The notes: a model not told the origin generated them from the letters alone. Counted from the stretch's first letter, positions 27,664 through 36,740 are shown. The stretch is DNA of 64,000 bases from BOG-994 sp049514215 (GCA_049514215.1 JBEKVI010000018.1:39187-103186); one strand, 5' to 3'. A program made the numbers and translations.

Positions 27664-27746
27664 TCTAGCGATAACGGCGCGATTCAGATAGGCGAAGCCG
27701 CCCACTGGATCGAGCGGTCCCGACTCTCCAACGTTCAATTCGAGCC

Positions 27747-28706
27747 ATGCCCAAGAAGAAACACTGTCGCGTTCTAATTCTCGGATCGGGGCCTGCCGGC
27801 TATTCGGCTGCCGTCTACGCCGCGCGCGCGAATCTGAAACCGGTTCTGGTAACGGGTCTGGCCCAAGGCGGCCAACTCATGACGACCACCGATGTCGACA
27901 ACTGGCCCGCCGATGTCCACGGCGTGCAGGGACCGGAACTGATGGCCCGCTTTCTCGCGCACGCCGAACGCTTCGACACCGAGATCGTCTTTGACCACGT
28001 CCATACCGCCAAACTTGATGAACAACCGCTAAAGCTGGTGGGCGACGCCTTCGAATACACTTGCGATGCGCTGATCATCGCCACCGGGGCGTCGGCCATG
28101 TATCTGGGGCTCGAATCCGAACAGGCCTTCATGGGCAAGGGCGTTTCGGGTTGCGCAACGTGCGACGGCTTTTTCTACAAGGGTCAGGATGTCGCCGTAG
28201 TAGGAGGCGGCAATACCGCCGTGGAGGAAGCCCTCTACCTGACCAACATCGCACGCAAGGTGACCGTGATCCATCGGCGCGACCGCTTCCGCGCCGAACC
28301 CATCCTGGTCGACCGCCTTATGGAGCGCGCGCGTTCTGGTGCTGTCGAAATCTACTGGAATCACGTGCTCGAGGAAGTGGTCGGCGATACCAGCGGCGTC
28401 ACGGGTATCCGGATCAAATCCACCTCGGACGGAACGCACGGCAAGCTGGCTCTGGCCGGCGTTTTCATCGCCATCGGCCATCGTCCGAATACCGAGATCT
28501 TCGCCGGGCAGCTCACCATGCACGACGGCTATATTCAGACCCGTTCCGGCCTCGAGGGAATGGCCACGGCCACGAGCGTTGCGGGCGTGTTTGCCGCCGG
28601 CGATGTCCAGGACCACGTCTATCGCCAGGCCATCACGAGCGCCGGCACCGGCTGTATGGCTGCGCTCGACGCCCAGCGCTATCTGGAAAATCTCGGGACA
28701 ACCTAG
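27747..28706 (+). CDS. trxB: Thioredoxin-disulfide reductase
   Basis: 319 residues, normal length. An N-terminal FAD-binding motif is seen (LGSGPAGYSAAVYAARA, about 12-28). The redox-active CATC sits in GKGVSGCATCDGFFYKG (about 136-139), followed by the NADPH-binding VVGGGNTAVEEALYLT and the C-terminal FAD contact GVFAAGDVQDHVYRQA. It keeps thioredoxin reduced with NADPH in the cytoplasm. The Smr gene follows 11 bases after the stop, probably in one transcript. Confidence 0.97.
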   Translation: MPKKKHCRVLILGSGPAGYSAAVYAARANLKPVLVTGLAQGGQLMTTTDVDNWPADVHGVQGPELMARFLAHAERFDTEIVFDHVHTAKLDEQPLKLVGDAFEYTCDALIIATGASAMYLGLESEQAFMGKGVSGCATCDGFFYKGQDVAVVGGGNTAVEEALYLTNIARKVTVIHRRDRFRAEPILVDRLMERARSGAVEIYWNHVLEEVVGDTSGVTGIRIKSTSDGTHGKLALAGVFIAIGHRPNTEIFAGQLTMHDGYIQTRSGLEGMATATSVAGVFAAGDVQDHVYRQAITSAGTGCMAALDAQRYLENLGTT

Positions 28707-28717
28707 GAGCTCTGGCG

Positions 28718-29368
28718 ATGCGAGCGCGTGTGCAGGGCCTGGCCTCGCTGAAATCGCTACGCGAGGCGCTTCCCACAAAAACAGCGGTGGCCGTCGCGCC
28801 CCAATCGGATGGGCCAACCGATCGCGGGCAGGTCGATCTGGATCAGTCGGCTTTTCTCGAGGCCATGCAAGGCGTAGCTCCCTTACCCCAATCCGACCGC
28901 AAGGCTTTGGCCAAACCCCCGCCCGATCCGGTCGCAGCGCAACGCGCGCTAGACGAACGCGCCGCGCTTTTGGAGTCCCTCAGCGACGAGTTCGATGTCG
29001 AGACGTTGCTGGAGACCGATGACCGGCTTTCCTGGCGCCGCGAAGGCATCGCCGGTGAGGTGGTTCGCAAGCTGCGCCGGGGACATTGGGTCACCGCATC
29101 GGAGTTGGACCTGCATGGCCTAAGGCGCGAAGAGGCGCGCACGGCGGTGAGCGCGTTCATCCGCGACAGCCACAAGCGAGGCCAGCGATGCGTGCGCGTT
29201 ATCCACGGCAAAGGCCTCGGTTCCAGGGGCGGTCAACCCGTCCTCAAATCGAAGGTCTACGGCTGGCTCATGCAGAAAAATGAGGTGCTCGCGTTCTGCC
29301 AGGCGCGCGCCCAAGACGGTGGCAGCGGCGCGCTGATCGTTCTCTTGCGCCCGTTGAGTCCGCCTTAA
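28718..29368 (+). CDS. Smr (MutS2 C-terminal-like) domain protein
   Basis: 216 residues. A variable N-terminal half is followed by the Smr domain: ELDLHGLRREEARTAVSAFI, then CVRVIHGKGLGSRGG (about 165-180) and WLMQKNEVLAFCQAR. Smr domains are small nucleases or nucleic-acid-binding units; the stand-alone YfcN/SmrB type acts in ribosome rescue in E. coli. ATG at 28718 is set by AGGAG 8 bases upstream. Its TAA overlaps the accD TAA on the other strand (shared TTAA), so there is no room for a terminator between these convergent genes. Confidence 0.9.
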   Translation: MRARVQGLASLKSLREALPTKTAVAVAPQSDGPTDRGQVDLDQSAFLEAMQGVAPLPQSDRKALAKPPPDPVAAQRALDERAALLESLSDEFDVETLLETDDRLSWRREGIAGEVVRKLRRGHWVTASELDLHGLRREEARTAVSAFIRDSHKRGQRCVRVIHGKGLGSRGGQPVLKSKVYGWLMQKNEVLAFCQARAQDGGSGALIVLLRPLSPP

Positions 29369-30237
29369 CCAACCGCCTCGGCGGGTTGCTTGAGGAGGAT
29401 CGCGAGCAGGCGCGCAATCTCCTCGCGCATCTTGCGGCGATCAACCGTCATATCGATGGCTCCCTTGGACAGAAGGAATTCGGCGCGCTGAAATCCTTCC
29501 GGAAGCTTCTCGCGGACGGTCTGCTCGATCACGCGCGGCCCGGCGAATCCGACCAACGCCCTGGGTTCCGCGATGACGACGTCGCCCATGAACGCAAAGC
29601 TCGCGGAGACTCCACCCATGGTGGGATCGGTCAGTACCGAAATGAAGGGCAGTTTTGCTGCGCTTAGGCGGGTGAGCATGCTGGTGCTCTTGCCCATCTG
29701 CAACAACGACAGAAGGCCCTCTTGCATGCGCGCACCGCCTGTGGCCGTAACGCACACGAAGGGGACCTTTTGCTCGATGGCCGTCCGCACCGCGCGCACG
29801 AAGCGCTCGCCCACCACCGAGCCCATCGATCCGCCCATGAACCCGAATTCGAAACAGGCCACGACCACGGGAACGGTCAGGATGGCCCCGCCCATGACCA
29901 CCAGCGCGTCAGTCTCACCGGTCGATTCGAGCGCGTCTTTCAGACGCTCCGAATACTTCTTGGTGTCTTTGAACTTCAACGTGTCCATCGGCAGAATATC
30001 CTGACCGATCTCGTAGCGTCCTTCGGCGTCGAGGAGCGCATCAAGTCGCTCGCGCGCCCCGATGCGCATATGGAACTCACATTTCGGACAGACATTCAGA
30101 TTCTTCTCGAGGTCCGTCTTGTAGAGCACGGTCTCGCAGGTCGGACATTTGACCCAGAGCCCTTCTGGCACGCTCTTGCGATGAGCCGCATCGGTGCGTT
30201 GGATCCGCGGGGGCAGTAATTTCTCGATCCAACTCAT
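29365..30237 (-). CDS. accD: Acetyl-CoA carboxylase carboxyltransferase subunit beta
   Basis: 290 residues. The N-terminal zinc ribbon has two CxxC pairs (CPTC ... CPKC, about 29-51). The carboxyltransferase core includes VACFEFGFMGGSMGSVVGE, TATGGARMQEGLLSLLQM and FAGPRVIEQTVREKLPEGFQ. With AccA it transfers carboxyl from biotin to acetyl-CoA, the committed step of fatty acid synthesis. Its ATG overlaps the trpA stop (ATGA). In many relatives folC follows; here the next gene is convergent. Confidence 0.97.
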   Translation of the reverse strand: MSWIEKLLPPRIQRTDAAHRKSVPEGLWVKCPTCETVLYKTDLEKNLNVCPKCEFHMRIGARERLDALLDAEGRYEIGQDILPMDTLKFKDTKKYSERLKDALESTGETDALVVMGGAILTVPVVVACFEFGFMGGSMGSVVGERFVRAVRTAIEQKVPFVCVTATGGARMQEGLLSLLQMGKSTSMLTRLSAAKLPFISVLTDPTMGGVSASFAFMGDVVIAEPRALVGFAGPRVIEQTVREKLPEGFQRAEFLLSKGAIDMTVDRRKMREEIARLLAILLKQPAEAVG

Positions 30238-31061
30238 GAAGGATTCTCCGCAAAATGGGGCAAGGGCACATCAAGACCCTCGCGAAAGCGCCGCACCAGA
30301 GACTCCGTGGCCGCGACAGCTGCCTCCGGGGCTCCCTTTTCCAACTCTTCGATGATTCTACTGCCGATCACGACGCCGTCGGCAACCGCCCCCACGGCTC
30401 TCGCGCTGCTCACATCCCGGATGCCAAAACCCACCATGATCGGCAGTTTGACAGAGCGCCGGATGGCGGGGATTCGGGAAGCGACTTCGGCAATATCGAG
30501 ATGTGCCGCACCGGTCGTGCCTTTCAGGCTGACGTAATAAACGTAGCCGCTCGCCTGCTCGGCCAGGCGCGCAATCCTCGCTGGCGTGGAGGTGGGCGCG
30601 ACCAGAAAGATGGGATCGATTCCGCTCAGGCGCAACGCCTCGGTGAAGGACTCAGATTCCTCGGGCGGATAGTCGAGTACCAGCACCCCATCGACGCCAG
30701 CGGCTTGGGCTGCCGAGGGAAAGGCTGCAAGACCGAAGCGCTCAATCGGATTCGCATAGCCCATGAGCACGACGGGCGTGTCCTGGTCCGATTGGCGAAA
30801 CTGACTCACCATGGAGAGCACGGTCTTCAAACCCACCCCGTTTGCGATCCCGATCTCGCTGGCCCGTTGGACGATCGGCCCATCGGCCATGGGGTCGGAG
30901 AAGGGGATCCCCAACTCAATGACGTCCGCTCCGGCCCGTGCGAGCGCGTGCAGCAGCGAAACCGTGCAAGCCGCATTGGGATGACCCGCGGCAATATAAG
31001 GAATGAGGGCGGTGCGGCCAGCGGCGTTCAAGGCAGCCAGTCGAGCAGTCAGGCGCGACAT
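30234..31061 (-). CDS. trpA: Tryptophan synthase alpha subunit
   Basis: 275 residues, TIM barrel. Catalytic Glu lies in ADVIELGIPFSDPMADGP (about 48-66) and the second acid in VDGVLVLDYPPEES. The phosphate-binding end is GFGIRDVSSAR ... DGVVIGSRI. It cleaves indole-3-glycerol phosphate to indole for TrpB. It is coupled to trpB by TAATG and to accD by ATGA. Confidence 0.97.
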   Translation of the reverse strand: MSRLTARLAALNAAGRTALIPYIAAGHPNAACTVSLLHALARAGADVIELGIPFSDPMADGPIVQRASEIGIANGVGLKTVLSMVSQFRQSDQDTPVVLMGYANPIERFGLAAFPSAAQAAGVDGVLVLDYPPEESESFTEALRLSGIDPIFLVAPTSTPARIARLAEQASGYVYYVSLKGTTGAAHLDIAEVASRIPAIRRSVKLPIMVGFGIRDVSSARAVGAVADGVVIGSRIIEELEKGAPEAAVAATESLVRRFREGLDVPLPHFAENPS

Positions 31062-32392
31062 TAGCGTGCCCCCCCGTCTGACCCGGTCGACGCGTTCGAC
31101 GCGACAGATGCGACCGTCAAGCCGGCGAATCCCAGGCCCGACGCCTCCGAGACAATGTGCAAATCCTTGTCTCCCCGCCCCGATAGATTCACAAGGACGA
31201 TCTCGTTGCGCGGCAAGCTCGCAGCCAGTTTCATGGCATAGGCCAAGGCATGGCTCGATTCCAGCGCAGGGACGATGCCCTCCACGCGACAGCAGGCATG
31301 AAATGCGGCCAACGCTTCGTCGTCGGTCGCGCCGACATATTCGGCGCGTCCCGAATCCTTCAGGTAAGCGTGTTCCGGTCCCACGCCCGGATAGTCCAGG
31401 CCTGCGCTAATCGAGTGAGTAGCGGTAATCTGTCCGTTCTCGTCCTGCAGCAAGTAGGTCCGGTTGCCATGCAGAACGCCCGGAGAGCCCCGCTGGAGGC
31501 TCGCCGCATGCTGGCCGCTGTCGAGGCCCCGACCGGTTGCCTCAACGCCCACAAGTCGCACTTCCTTGTGCGGAATGTAGTCGTAGAAGATCCCCATCGC
31601 GTTACTGCCCCCTCCGACACAGGCAACCACGTAGTCCGGCTGTCGTCCGGCGAGGATGGGCATCTGCACCAGACATTCCTTGCCCACGACTGAATTGAAG
31701 TCGCGCACCATCATCGGATAAGGATGCGGGCCGGCGACGGTACCGATGATGTAAAACGTATCGTCCACATGGGTAACCCAGTCCCGCATCGCCTCATTCA
31801 GTGCATCCTTCAGTGTGCGCGAGCCGCTCAGTACGGGCACCACCGTCGCGCCCAAGAGTTTCATGCGGTAGACATTGGCCGCTTGCCGGCTCATGTCTTC
31901 ACTACCCATGTACACGACACATTGCATGCCAAAACGCGCCGCCACGGTCGCGGTGGCGACCCCATGCTGGCCCGCCCCGGTCTCGGCAATTACCCGGGGC
32001 TTGCCCATACGCCGGGCGAGCAAGGCCTGCCCGACGGTGTTGTTGATCTTGTGCGCACCGGTATGGTTTAGATCCTCCCGTTTGAGGAAAATCTGCGCTC
32101 CACCCTGCTGCTCGGTAAGCCGCCTTGCATAGTAAATCGGGCTGGGGCGACCTACGAAATGCTCCAGTTCACTTTTGAGCTCCGCAATGAAAGCGGGGTC
32201 GGTCGAGTACTTCGCGTAGGCGGCTCGCAACTCGTCTAAGGCATGGATCAGCGTCTCGGCGACGAACGTGCCGCCGTAGTTGCCGAAGTGTCCCTGGGCA
32301 TCCGGAAGGTCGTAGGGAGGATCCGCCGGCTTGTGAGCCAAGGCGGAGGGTTGGGGGGATGCGGCCGTTGGGGCCAGTGTGGAAAGATTCAT
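31061..32392 (-). CDS. trpB: Tryptophan synthase beta subunit
   Basis: 443 residues. The PLP lysine is in HTGAHKINN, with ETGAGQHGVATAT, the phosphate loop GGGSNAMG and catalytic-site GRGDKD. It condenses indole with serine. It is longer than the usual 400 or so residues: about 30 extra at the N-terminus (before DAQGHFGNYGG) and about 27 after GRGDKDLHIV, both low-complexity and Ala/Ser-rich. The stop is in TAATG with trpA, and the start lies 3 bases after the trpF stop. Confidence 0.97.
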   Translation of the reverse strand: MNLSTLAPTAASPQPSALAHKPADPPYDLPDAQGHFGNYGGTFVAETLIHALDELRAAYAKYSTDPAFIAELKSELEHFVGRPSPIYYARRLTEQQGGAQIFLKREDLNHTGAHKINNTVGQALLARRMGKPRVIAETGAGQHGVATATVAARFGMQCVVYMGSEDMSRQAANVYRMKLLGATVVPVLSGSRTLKDALNEAMRDWVTHVDDTFYIIGTVAGPHPYPMMVRDFNSVVGKECLVQMPILAGRQPDYVVACVGGGSNAMGIFYDYIPHKEVRLVGVEATGRGLDSGQHAASLQRGSPGVLHGNRTYLLQDENGQITATHSISAGLDYPGVGPEHAYLKDSGRAEYVGATDDEALAAFHACCRVEGIVPALESSHALAYAMKLAASLPRNEIVLVNLSGRGDKDLHIVSEASGLGFAGLTVASVASNASTGSDGGAR

Positions 32393-32395
32393 CGC

Positions 32396-33049
32396 TTATG
32401 GGGGACTCGAAAGAAGGTCGTCGGCCCGACGCACGGCGGCGACAAACTGTCGCATGCGCTGCGGGTCCTTGATTCCCTTGCTCAGTTCGATGCCGCTGGA
32501 GACATCGACCGCATAGGGACGCACGCGGGCGATCGCCTCACCGACGTTTAGAGCGCTCAAGCCACCACTTAAAACGGCCCGAGGCGCGACTTCGTTTGGG
32601 ACTAGGGACCAATCGAACCTCTCTCCGGCACCCCCATAACCCTCAACAAAGGCGTCCAGCAAAAGCGCCTGTGCGCCAGGGTAGTGCCGACTGAATTCTA
32701 GCAAATCCAGGCCCGGGCGTACGCGCGCGGCTTTCAGCCAGGGCAGGCGATATCGCTCGCACTCCTCGGCACTTTCCTCGCCATGGAATTGCAGGGCCGA
32801 GAGGGCTACAGAATCGAGCGTTTGTAGAATCGTCGACGACGGGGCGTCGACAAAAAGCCCGACGGTCGTCACGAACGCCGGAACCCTGGACACCAGAGCG
32901 GCCATTTGCTGGTCCGACACGAAGCGCGGGCTTTGGGGATAGAGCACGAAGCCCAACGCGTCCACCCCCAGTTCGACCGCCAAATCGACGTCCTCGGCAC
33001 GGGTGAGGCCGCAGAATTTGATCCGGGTCCTGCCGAGCGGGTGCGTCAA
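32396..33049 (-). CDS. trpF: Phosphoribosylanthranilate isomerase
   Basis: 217 residues. The TIM-barrel N-terminus RIKFCGLTRAEDVDLA carries the catalytic Cys, and VDVSSGIELSKGIKDPQRM forms the phosphate-binding end. It performs the Amadori rearrangement in tryptophan synthesis. The start is TTG at 33049, which shares bases with the truA TGA stop (TTGA), so translation is probably coupled. It is the first tryptophan gene of the unit. Confidence 0.96.
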   Translation of the reverse strand: MTHPLGRTRIKFCGLTRAEDVDLAVELGVDALGFVLYPQSPRFVSDQQMAALVSRVPAFVTTVGLFVDAPSSTILQTLDSVALSALQFHGEESAEECERYRLPWLKAARVRPGLDLLEFSRHYPGAQALLLDAFVEGYGGAGERFDWSLVPNEVAPRAVLSGGLSALNVGEAIARVRPYAVDVSSGIELSKGIKDPQRMRQFVAAVRRADDLLSSPP

Positions 33050-33852
33050 GGGGCCCTCCCAAGTCCAGGAAAGACGCTTTCCAAGGGGGGCGCCTTGGGA
33101 AGCGCGAACTCGCTAGGATACTCGACCGCAGCCAGATAGAGCCCGTCGGGCATGAACGTCGGCGCCGCCTTGTCCCTTTCGCGCGCTTCGAGAATCGAAG
33201 CCACCCAGGCCGCGGAATATTGCTTTCGTCCGACGGCAATCAGGCAGCCCATCGCATTGCGCACCATGTGGTGCAAGAATGCGTCGGCACACACGGTCAC
33301 GAGGATGAAATCCCCGTGACGCTCGAGGTCCAGGCGGTGAATGGTCTTGACCGGGCTTTTTGCCTGACATTGCGCGCTGCGTAGGGCGCTGAAGTCATGC
33401 CGTCCAACGAGATAGCCGGCAGCCTCGCGCATGGCCTCCAGATCCAAGTCGAGATAGAACCAGCCAGCCCGGCCCTGCACAAACGGAGACCGGATCGGGG
33501 AGAGATACAAGACGTACTGGTAGGTGCGGGAGATCGCGCTAAAGCGCGCATGGAAAGCGGCAGGGACGGAACTCGCCCACGTCACGGAAATCGATTGGGG
33601 CAGAAGGCTATTGAGGCCTCGAATCCAACCATGCTCGGGCCTTACAGCCGAACACTCGAAGTGCACGACCTGTCCTAAGGCATGGACACCGGCGTCCGTG
33701 CGGCCGGCCGCGATGACACGCACGGCCTCCGTCGTGAATCGGGCCAGCGCCGCTTCAAGCTGATCCTGAACGGTATTGGCGCCCGGCTGGGATTGCCATC
33801 CCTGCCACGGGCGACCATCGTACTGGATCCCTAGGGCAAATCGCTGGGTCAT
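33046..33852 (-). CDS. truA: tRNA pseudouridine(38-40) synthase
   Basis: 268 residues. The catalytic Asp is in AAGRTDAGVHALGQVVHF (about 47-64); other family blocks are RTYQYVLYL and FLHHMVRNAMG. It makes pseudouridine in the anticodon arm of many tRNAs. It heads truA-trpF-trpB-trpA-accD. The ATG has no Shine-Dalgarno sequence: the 9 bases before it (TCGTTCCCC) follow directly after a strong hairpin, which raises the question of how it is expressed. Confidence 0.96.
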   Translation of the reverse strand: MTQRFALGIQYDGRPWQGWQSQPGANTVQDQLEAALARFTTEAVRVIAAGRTDAGVHALGQVVHFECSAVRPEHGWIRGLNSLLPQSISVTWASSVPAAFHARFSAISRTYQYVLYLSPIRSPFVQGRAGWFYLDLDLEAMREAAGYLVGRHDFSALRSAQCQAKSPVKTIHRLDLERHGDFILVTVCADAFLHHMVRNAMGCLIAVGRKQYSAAWVASILEARERDKAAPTFMPDGLYLAAVEYPSEFALPKAPPLESVFPGLGRAP

Positions 33853-33861
33853 GGGGAACGA

Positions 33862-33885
33862 AAACGGGCGCTTGCGCGCCCGTTT
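33862..33885 (-). terminator. Strong hairpin between fimV and truA
   Basis: Perfect 10-bp stem AAACGGGCGC/GCGCCCGTTT with a 4-base loop, GCAA on the minus strand (a GNRA tetraloop). It is flanked by A-rich sequence upstream and TTTTCG downstream on the minus strand, and by CTCTTTTT on the plus strand. It looks bidirectional. It ends only 9 bases before the truA start codon. Confidence 0.75.
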
Positions 33886-33904
33886 CTCTTTTTGCGCAGC
33901 CCGC

Positions 33905-35113
33905 TTAAGCCAGTGCGGACATGAGCTCCTTGGCCTTGTCGATCTGCGCTGCGTCCCCTTCTTTCATCACTTCCTCAAGCAGTTCGCGCGCACCGTCCTT
34001 ATCACCGATATCTCGGTAGGCGACGGCCAGGTCGAGCTTAGTGGCCATGTCCTGCCACTTGCCTGCGGTATTGGCTGCGGCGGCCCCGTCGTGGGCAACG
34101 CTGCCCTTGTCCAGATCAAGCGAGATGCCCTCAAAGGAGTTGTCGAACGGCTGCGTCTTCTCATAGCCCGCGGTCGCCAGCGGCTCCTCGAGTTTGCCAG
34201 CCGGCGGCAGATCGAGACTGAAATCCACCGGCGCTTCATGGACGGGTTCGACCGGCGTCACTGGAGGCACGTAGGGCTTCATGGGCACCGGCATCGTTGC
34301 CTCGAAGTTCTGGGGCAAGGTGCCTTCGGCGTGCGGCGTGTTCAGCGCGATTGTGGTCTCGAGAACGTCGGCGTTAATGGCCGGTGCGAGCGCCGGTGCT
34401 CCGGACAAGTCGAGATCGAAATCGAGGTTATTGGCCGCTGCAGCCTGCTTGGCCAGCGCCTGACTTTCGACTTCGGGCAACGTGAAGCTGGGTGCTGCAG
34501 TCGGCTTGTCACCGAATCCCAGGTCGAAATCGAGATCCATGTTGGGAGGCGGAGCAGCCACTTCGGCTGCGCCATGGGCGTCGCTAATGGGCTCGGTCTT
34601 GGTGAGATCCAGATCGAGAATCGGCTCCATGGGCAGCGTATTCGGAAATGCCGGCGCGGGCGGCGGCGACTCGGGCCGGGGAGGGCTGGCCAACGTGGCG
34701 GCGACCCCGGCGGCACTGGCGGCGGCGATTCCAGCCATCATGCTCTGGCTAAGCGGTTGTGTCTTCTCGAACGAGGCTGGCGGCTGAGGCACGGCCGTCT
34801 GAGCTTGGGCCTGGGCTGCGTCGCGGTACAAGGGATTGGAGGGGTCGAAGCTCGCGCCCAGGGTCGCGGCCCGGTGCCAGTCGTCACCCACTCCACCGGT
34901 TTGCGCATAGAGCTCGCTTGCGATGGTCTCGAAGGCCTTGGAGTCCTGGCGCTTGGCGTAGATCTCCAGAAGCTTCAGGCGCACCGCGTGCCGTTCAGGC
35001 TGGGAGCGCAGGCGACATGGGCACAAAATTCGAGTTGAACGCGCTATTGGACGTATCGACCGACTGGCCTCCGGTTGTTCCGAACACGGAATTGGCGCGC
35101 AATCCACTTGCAC
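33905..35113 (-). pseudogene. fimV: FimV C-terminal part, out of frame with its N-terminal part
   Basis: From LRSQPERHAVRLKLLEIYAK (about 35018 downward) this frame is clearly FimV. A TPR-like segment comes first, then a long Asp/Pro/Ala-rich cytoplasmic region, then the conserved FimV C-terminal domain KWQDMATKLDLAVAYRDIGD to AKELMSALA. Residues encoded upstream of about 35020 in this frame are not FimV-like and are shadow. The true N-terminal half is in another frame (34995-36740). From memory of the family, about 30-35 conserved residues (the VDPVAEADVYIAYGRDAQAE region) are missing at the junction. The fault therefore looks like a deletion of 3n+2 bases. Without repair this half has no obvious start. 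Confidence 0.8.
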
Positions 35114-36740
35114 CGGTCAGGATACTGTCCTCGAACTTGGAGAATTTCTTCTTACGCCGCTGGTGATAGACGCCATAGGCACCCAGAAGCAGCAAGACCA
35201 CGACGCCCCCGACGATGGCCCAGAGGTTATCCATCACGTCGTCAAGCCACGAGGTCTCGGCCGGAGGCGGTGGCGCGGGCTTCTTGACCACTGGGGTCGG
35301 GGCGGGAGTGACCGCAGGCGGCGTCGGCGATTGCGCTGCAGGCGGGGGTGTCTCCGGTGCAGGGGTTGGCTTGACTTCAGGTGCGACCGGGGCTTGGACC
35401 TTCGTGTCCGGGGTGGTCTTGTCGGCCGTCACGACGGGCGGCGTCACCGGAACCGGAGGCGGAGGCGGAGGCGGCGTGGACACAACCGGCGCCGTCACCA
35501 CGGGAGGATTAACGACCGGCGGAGGTGCGACCGGGGTCACCGTCTGCGCTGCCTTGCCCTGTGCCGTCTTGGCCTCGGCCGCTTTGGCCTGGGCCGCATC
35601 GAGCTGCTTTTGAAGCTGGGCTAGATTCTGGTTCTTCAGATCGAGCAGCTTCTGAAGATCGCTCACATTTTTCTCGAGGAGCTTGACGCGTTCGTCCGCC
35701 TCCTTCAGTGCGCGTTCCTTGGCCGCCAGATCCTCGGCGCTTGGTCCTGTCGACTTCGCCGTAGCCGCGCTCGCCCCCCCTCCTCCTTTGGGAGCAGGCT
35801 TGGAGAGCTTGAGCTGATCGCTGGTATCGGCTCCAGCAGCCTGCTTTTCATCGACCTTGGCGGTCAGCTTTCCGGAGGCGGCCTGGGTGGTGGGCTTCTC
35901 TTCGATGGGAGCGGTCGCCGCGTTGGCACCCACGCGTCCCCGATACGCCGAAAAATCCGCTGCCTGGGCGCTTACGAGACGCTGCGCTTCGGAAGAGTCG
36001 ACCGCGCGCACGCTCGCCGCATCCGGCAGCTGCATGACCGCACCCGTCCTGAGACGATTGACGTTATTGCCCTCGAAGGCGCTCGGATTTCCGCGCAAGA
36101 GCGCAACGAGCACCTGCTCGAGCGAAACGCCATCAGGCCGGTTCTCGCGCGCAATCTTGGCCGCGGTATCGCCGCGCTTGACCTCGTATGTGCCTCCGGC
36201 TCCACCGGTTGCACCGGTGCTGCCACCCCGACTGGGCGATGGGACGCCTATGCTCGGTTGCACGGAGCTCGTCTGCCCCCGTCGCGACGGGCTGGTTCCA
36301 GGCGAACTGGCCAGCGGCGCAATCGGCGTGACGGGTGTTGTCTGGGCCGTCTTCAGTTCAGGGGGATCGAGAAGCACGGTGTACTCGCGTACGAGTCGGC
36401 CCGAAGCCCAATCGAGTTGGATCAGCATATCGAGGAAGGGCTCGCTGACCGGACCGATCGACGTAATCGACAGGAACTGCGTTCCATCGGCGCGCTGCGC
36501 GACCGCAAAGCGCAAATTGGTCAGTGCACTCGAGTACTCGATGTTGGACTTGCTGTATGCGTCGGCCGGCGCAAGACGCGCAACCAGCGTCGGCGCCTCG
36601 TCCTTGCCCACGGAAGTCAGTTCGATCTCGGCCCGCAACGGCTGACCGAGCCCGGATAAGACCGTAAGCTTGCCCAGCCCCGCGGCGTGGGCGCAACCCA
36701 TTCCCATGGCGGCGAGCAAGACGATGCCGCGCGCGAGCAT
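34995..36740 (-). CDS. fimV: FimV N-terminal part (peptidoglycan-binding, polar hub), frameshifted at its C-terminus
   Basis: Signal peptide MLARGIVLLAAMGMGCAHA, then the FimV N-terminal domain (GLGKLTVLSGLGQPLRAEIE). A LysM domain follows (YEVKRGDTAAKIARENRPDG to TGAVMQLPD), then a coiled coil, a Pro/Val-rich stretch, and one membrane helix (LWAIVGGVVVLLLLGAYGVY). A cytoplasmic start ends at SNFVPMSPALPA, where the frame stops. FimV organises the cell pole and type IV pili. The frame is open to 36854, but ATG 36740 gives the signal peptide. The protein would be membrane-anchored but lack its TPR-like and C-terminal protein-binding parts. Confidence 0.85.
   Translation of the reverse strand: MLARGIVLLAAMGMGCAHAAGLGKLTVLSGLGQPLRAEIELTSVGKDEAPTLVARLAPADAYSKSNIEYSSALTNLRFAVAQRADGTQFLSITSIGPVSEPFLDMLIQLDWASGRLVREYTVLLDPPELKTAQTTPVTPIAPLASSPGTSPSRRGQTSSVQPSIGVPSPSRGGSTGATGGAGGTYEVKRGDTAAKIARENRPDGVSLEQVLVALLRGNPSAFEGNNVNRLRTGAVMQLPDAASVRAVDSSEAQRLVSAQAADFSAYRGRVGANAATAPIEEKPTTQAASGKLTAKVDEKQAAGADTSDQLKLSKPAPKGGGGASAATAKSTGPSAEDLAAKERALKEADERVKLLEKNVSDLQKLLDLKNQNLAQLQKQLDAAQAKAAEAKTAQGKAAQTVTPVAPPPVVNPPVVTAPVVSTPPPPPPPVPVTPPVVTADKTTPDTKVQAPVAPEVKPTPAPETPPPAAQSPTPPAVTPAPTPVVKKPAPPPPAETSWLDDVMDNLWAIVGGVVVLLLLGAYGVYHQRRKKKFSKFEDSILTGASGLRANSVFGTTGGQSVDTSNSAFNSNFVPMSPALPA

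Noticed and set aside
33776..35038. 420-residue plus-strand open frame opposite fimV
   Set aside because: Composition mirrors the repetitive FimV coding sequence on the other strand; no homology-like motifs.
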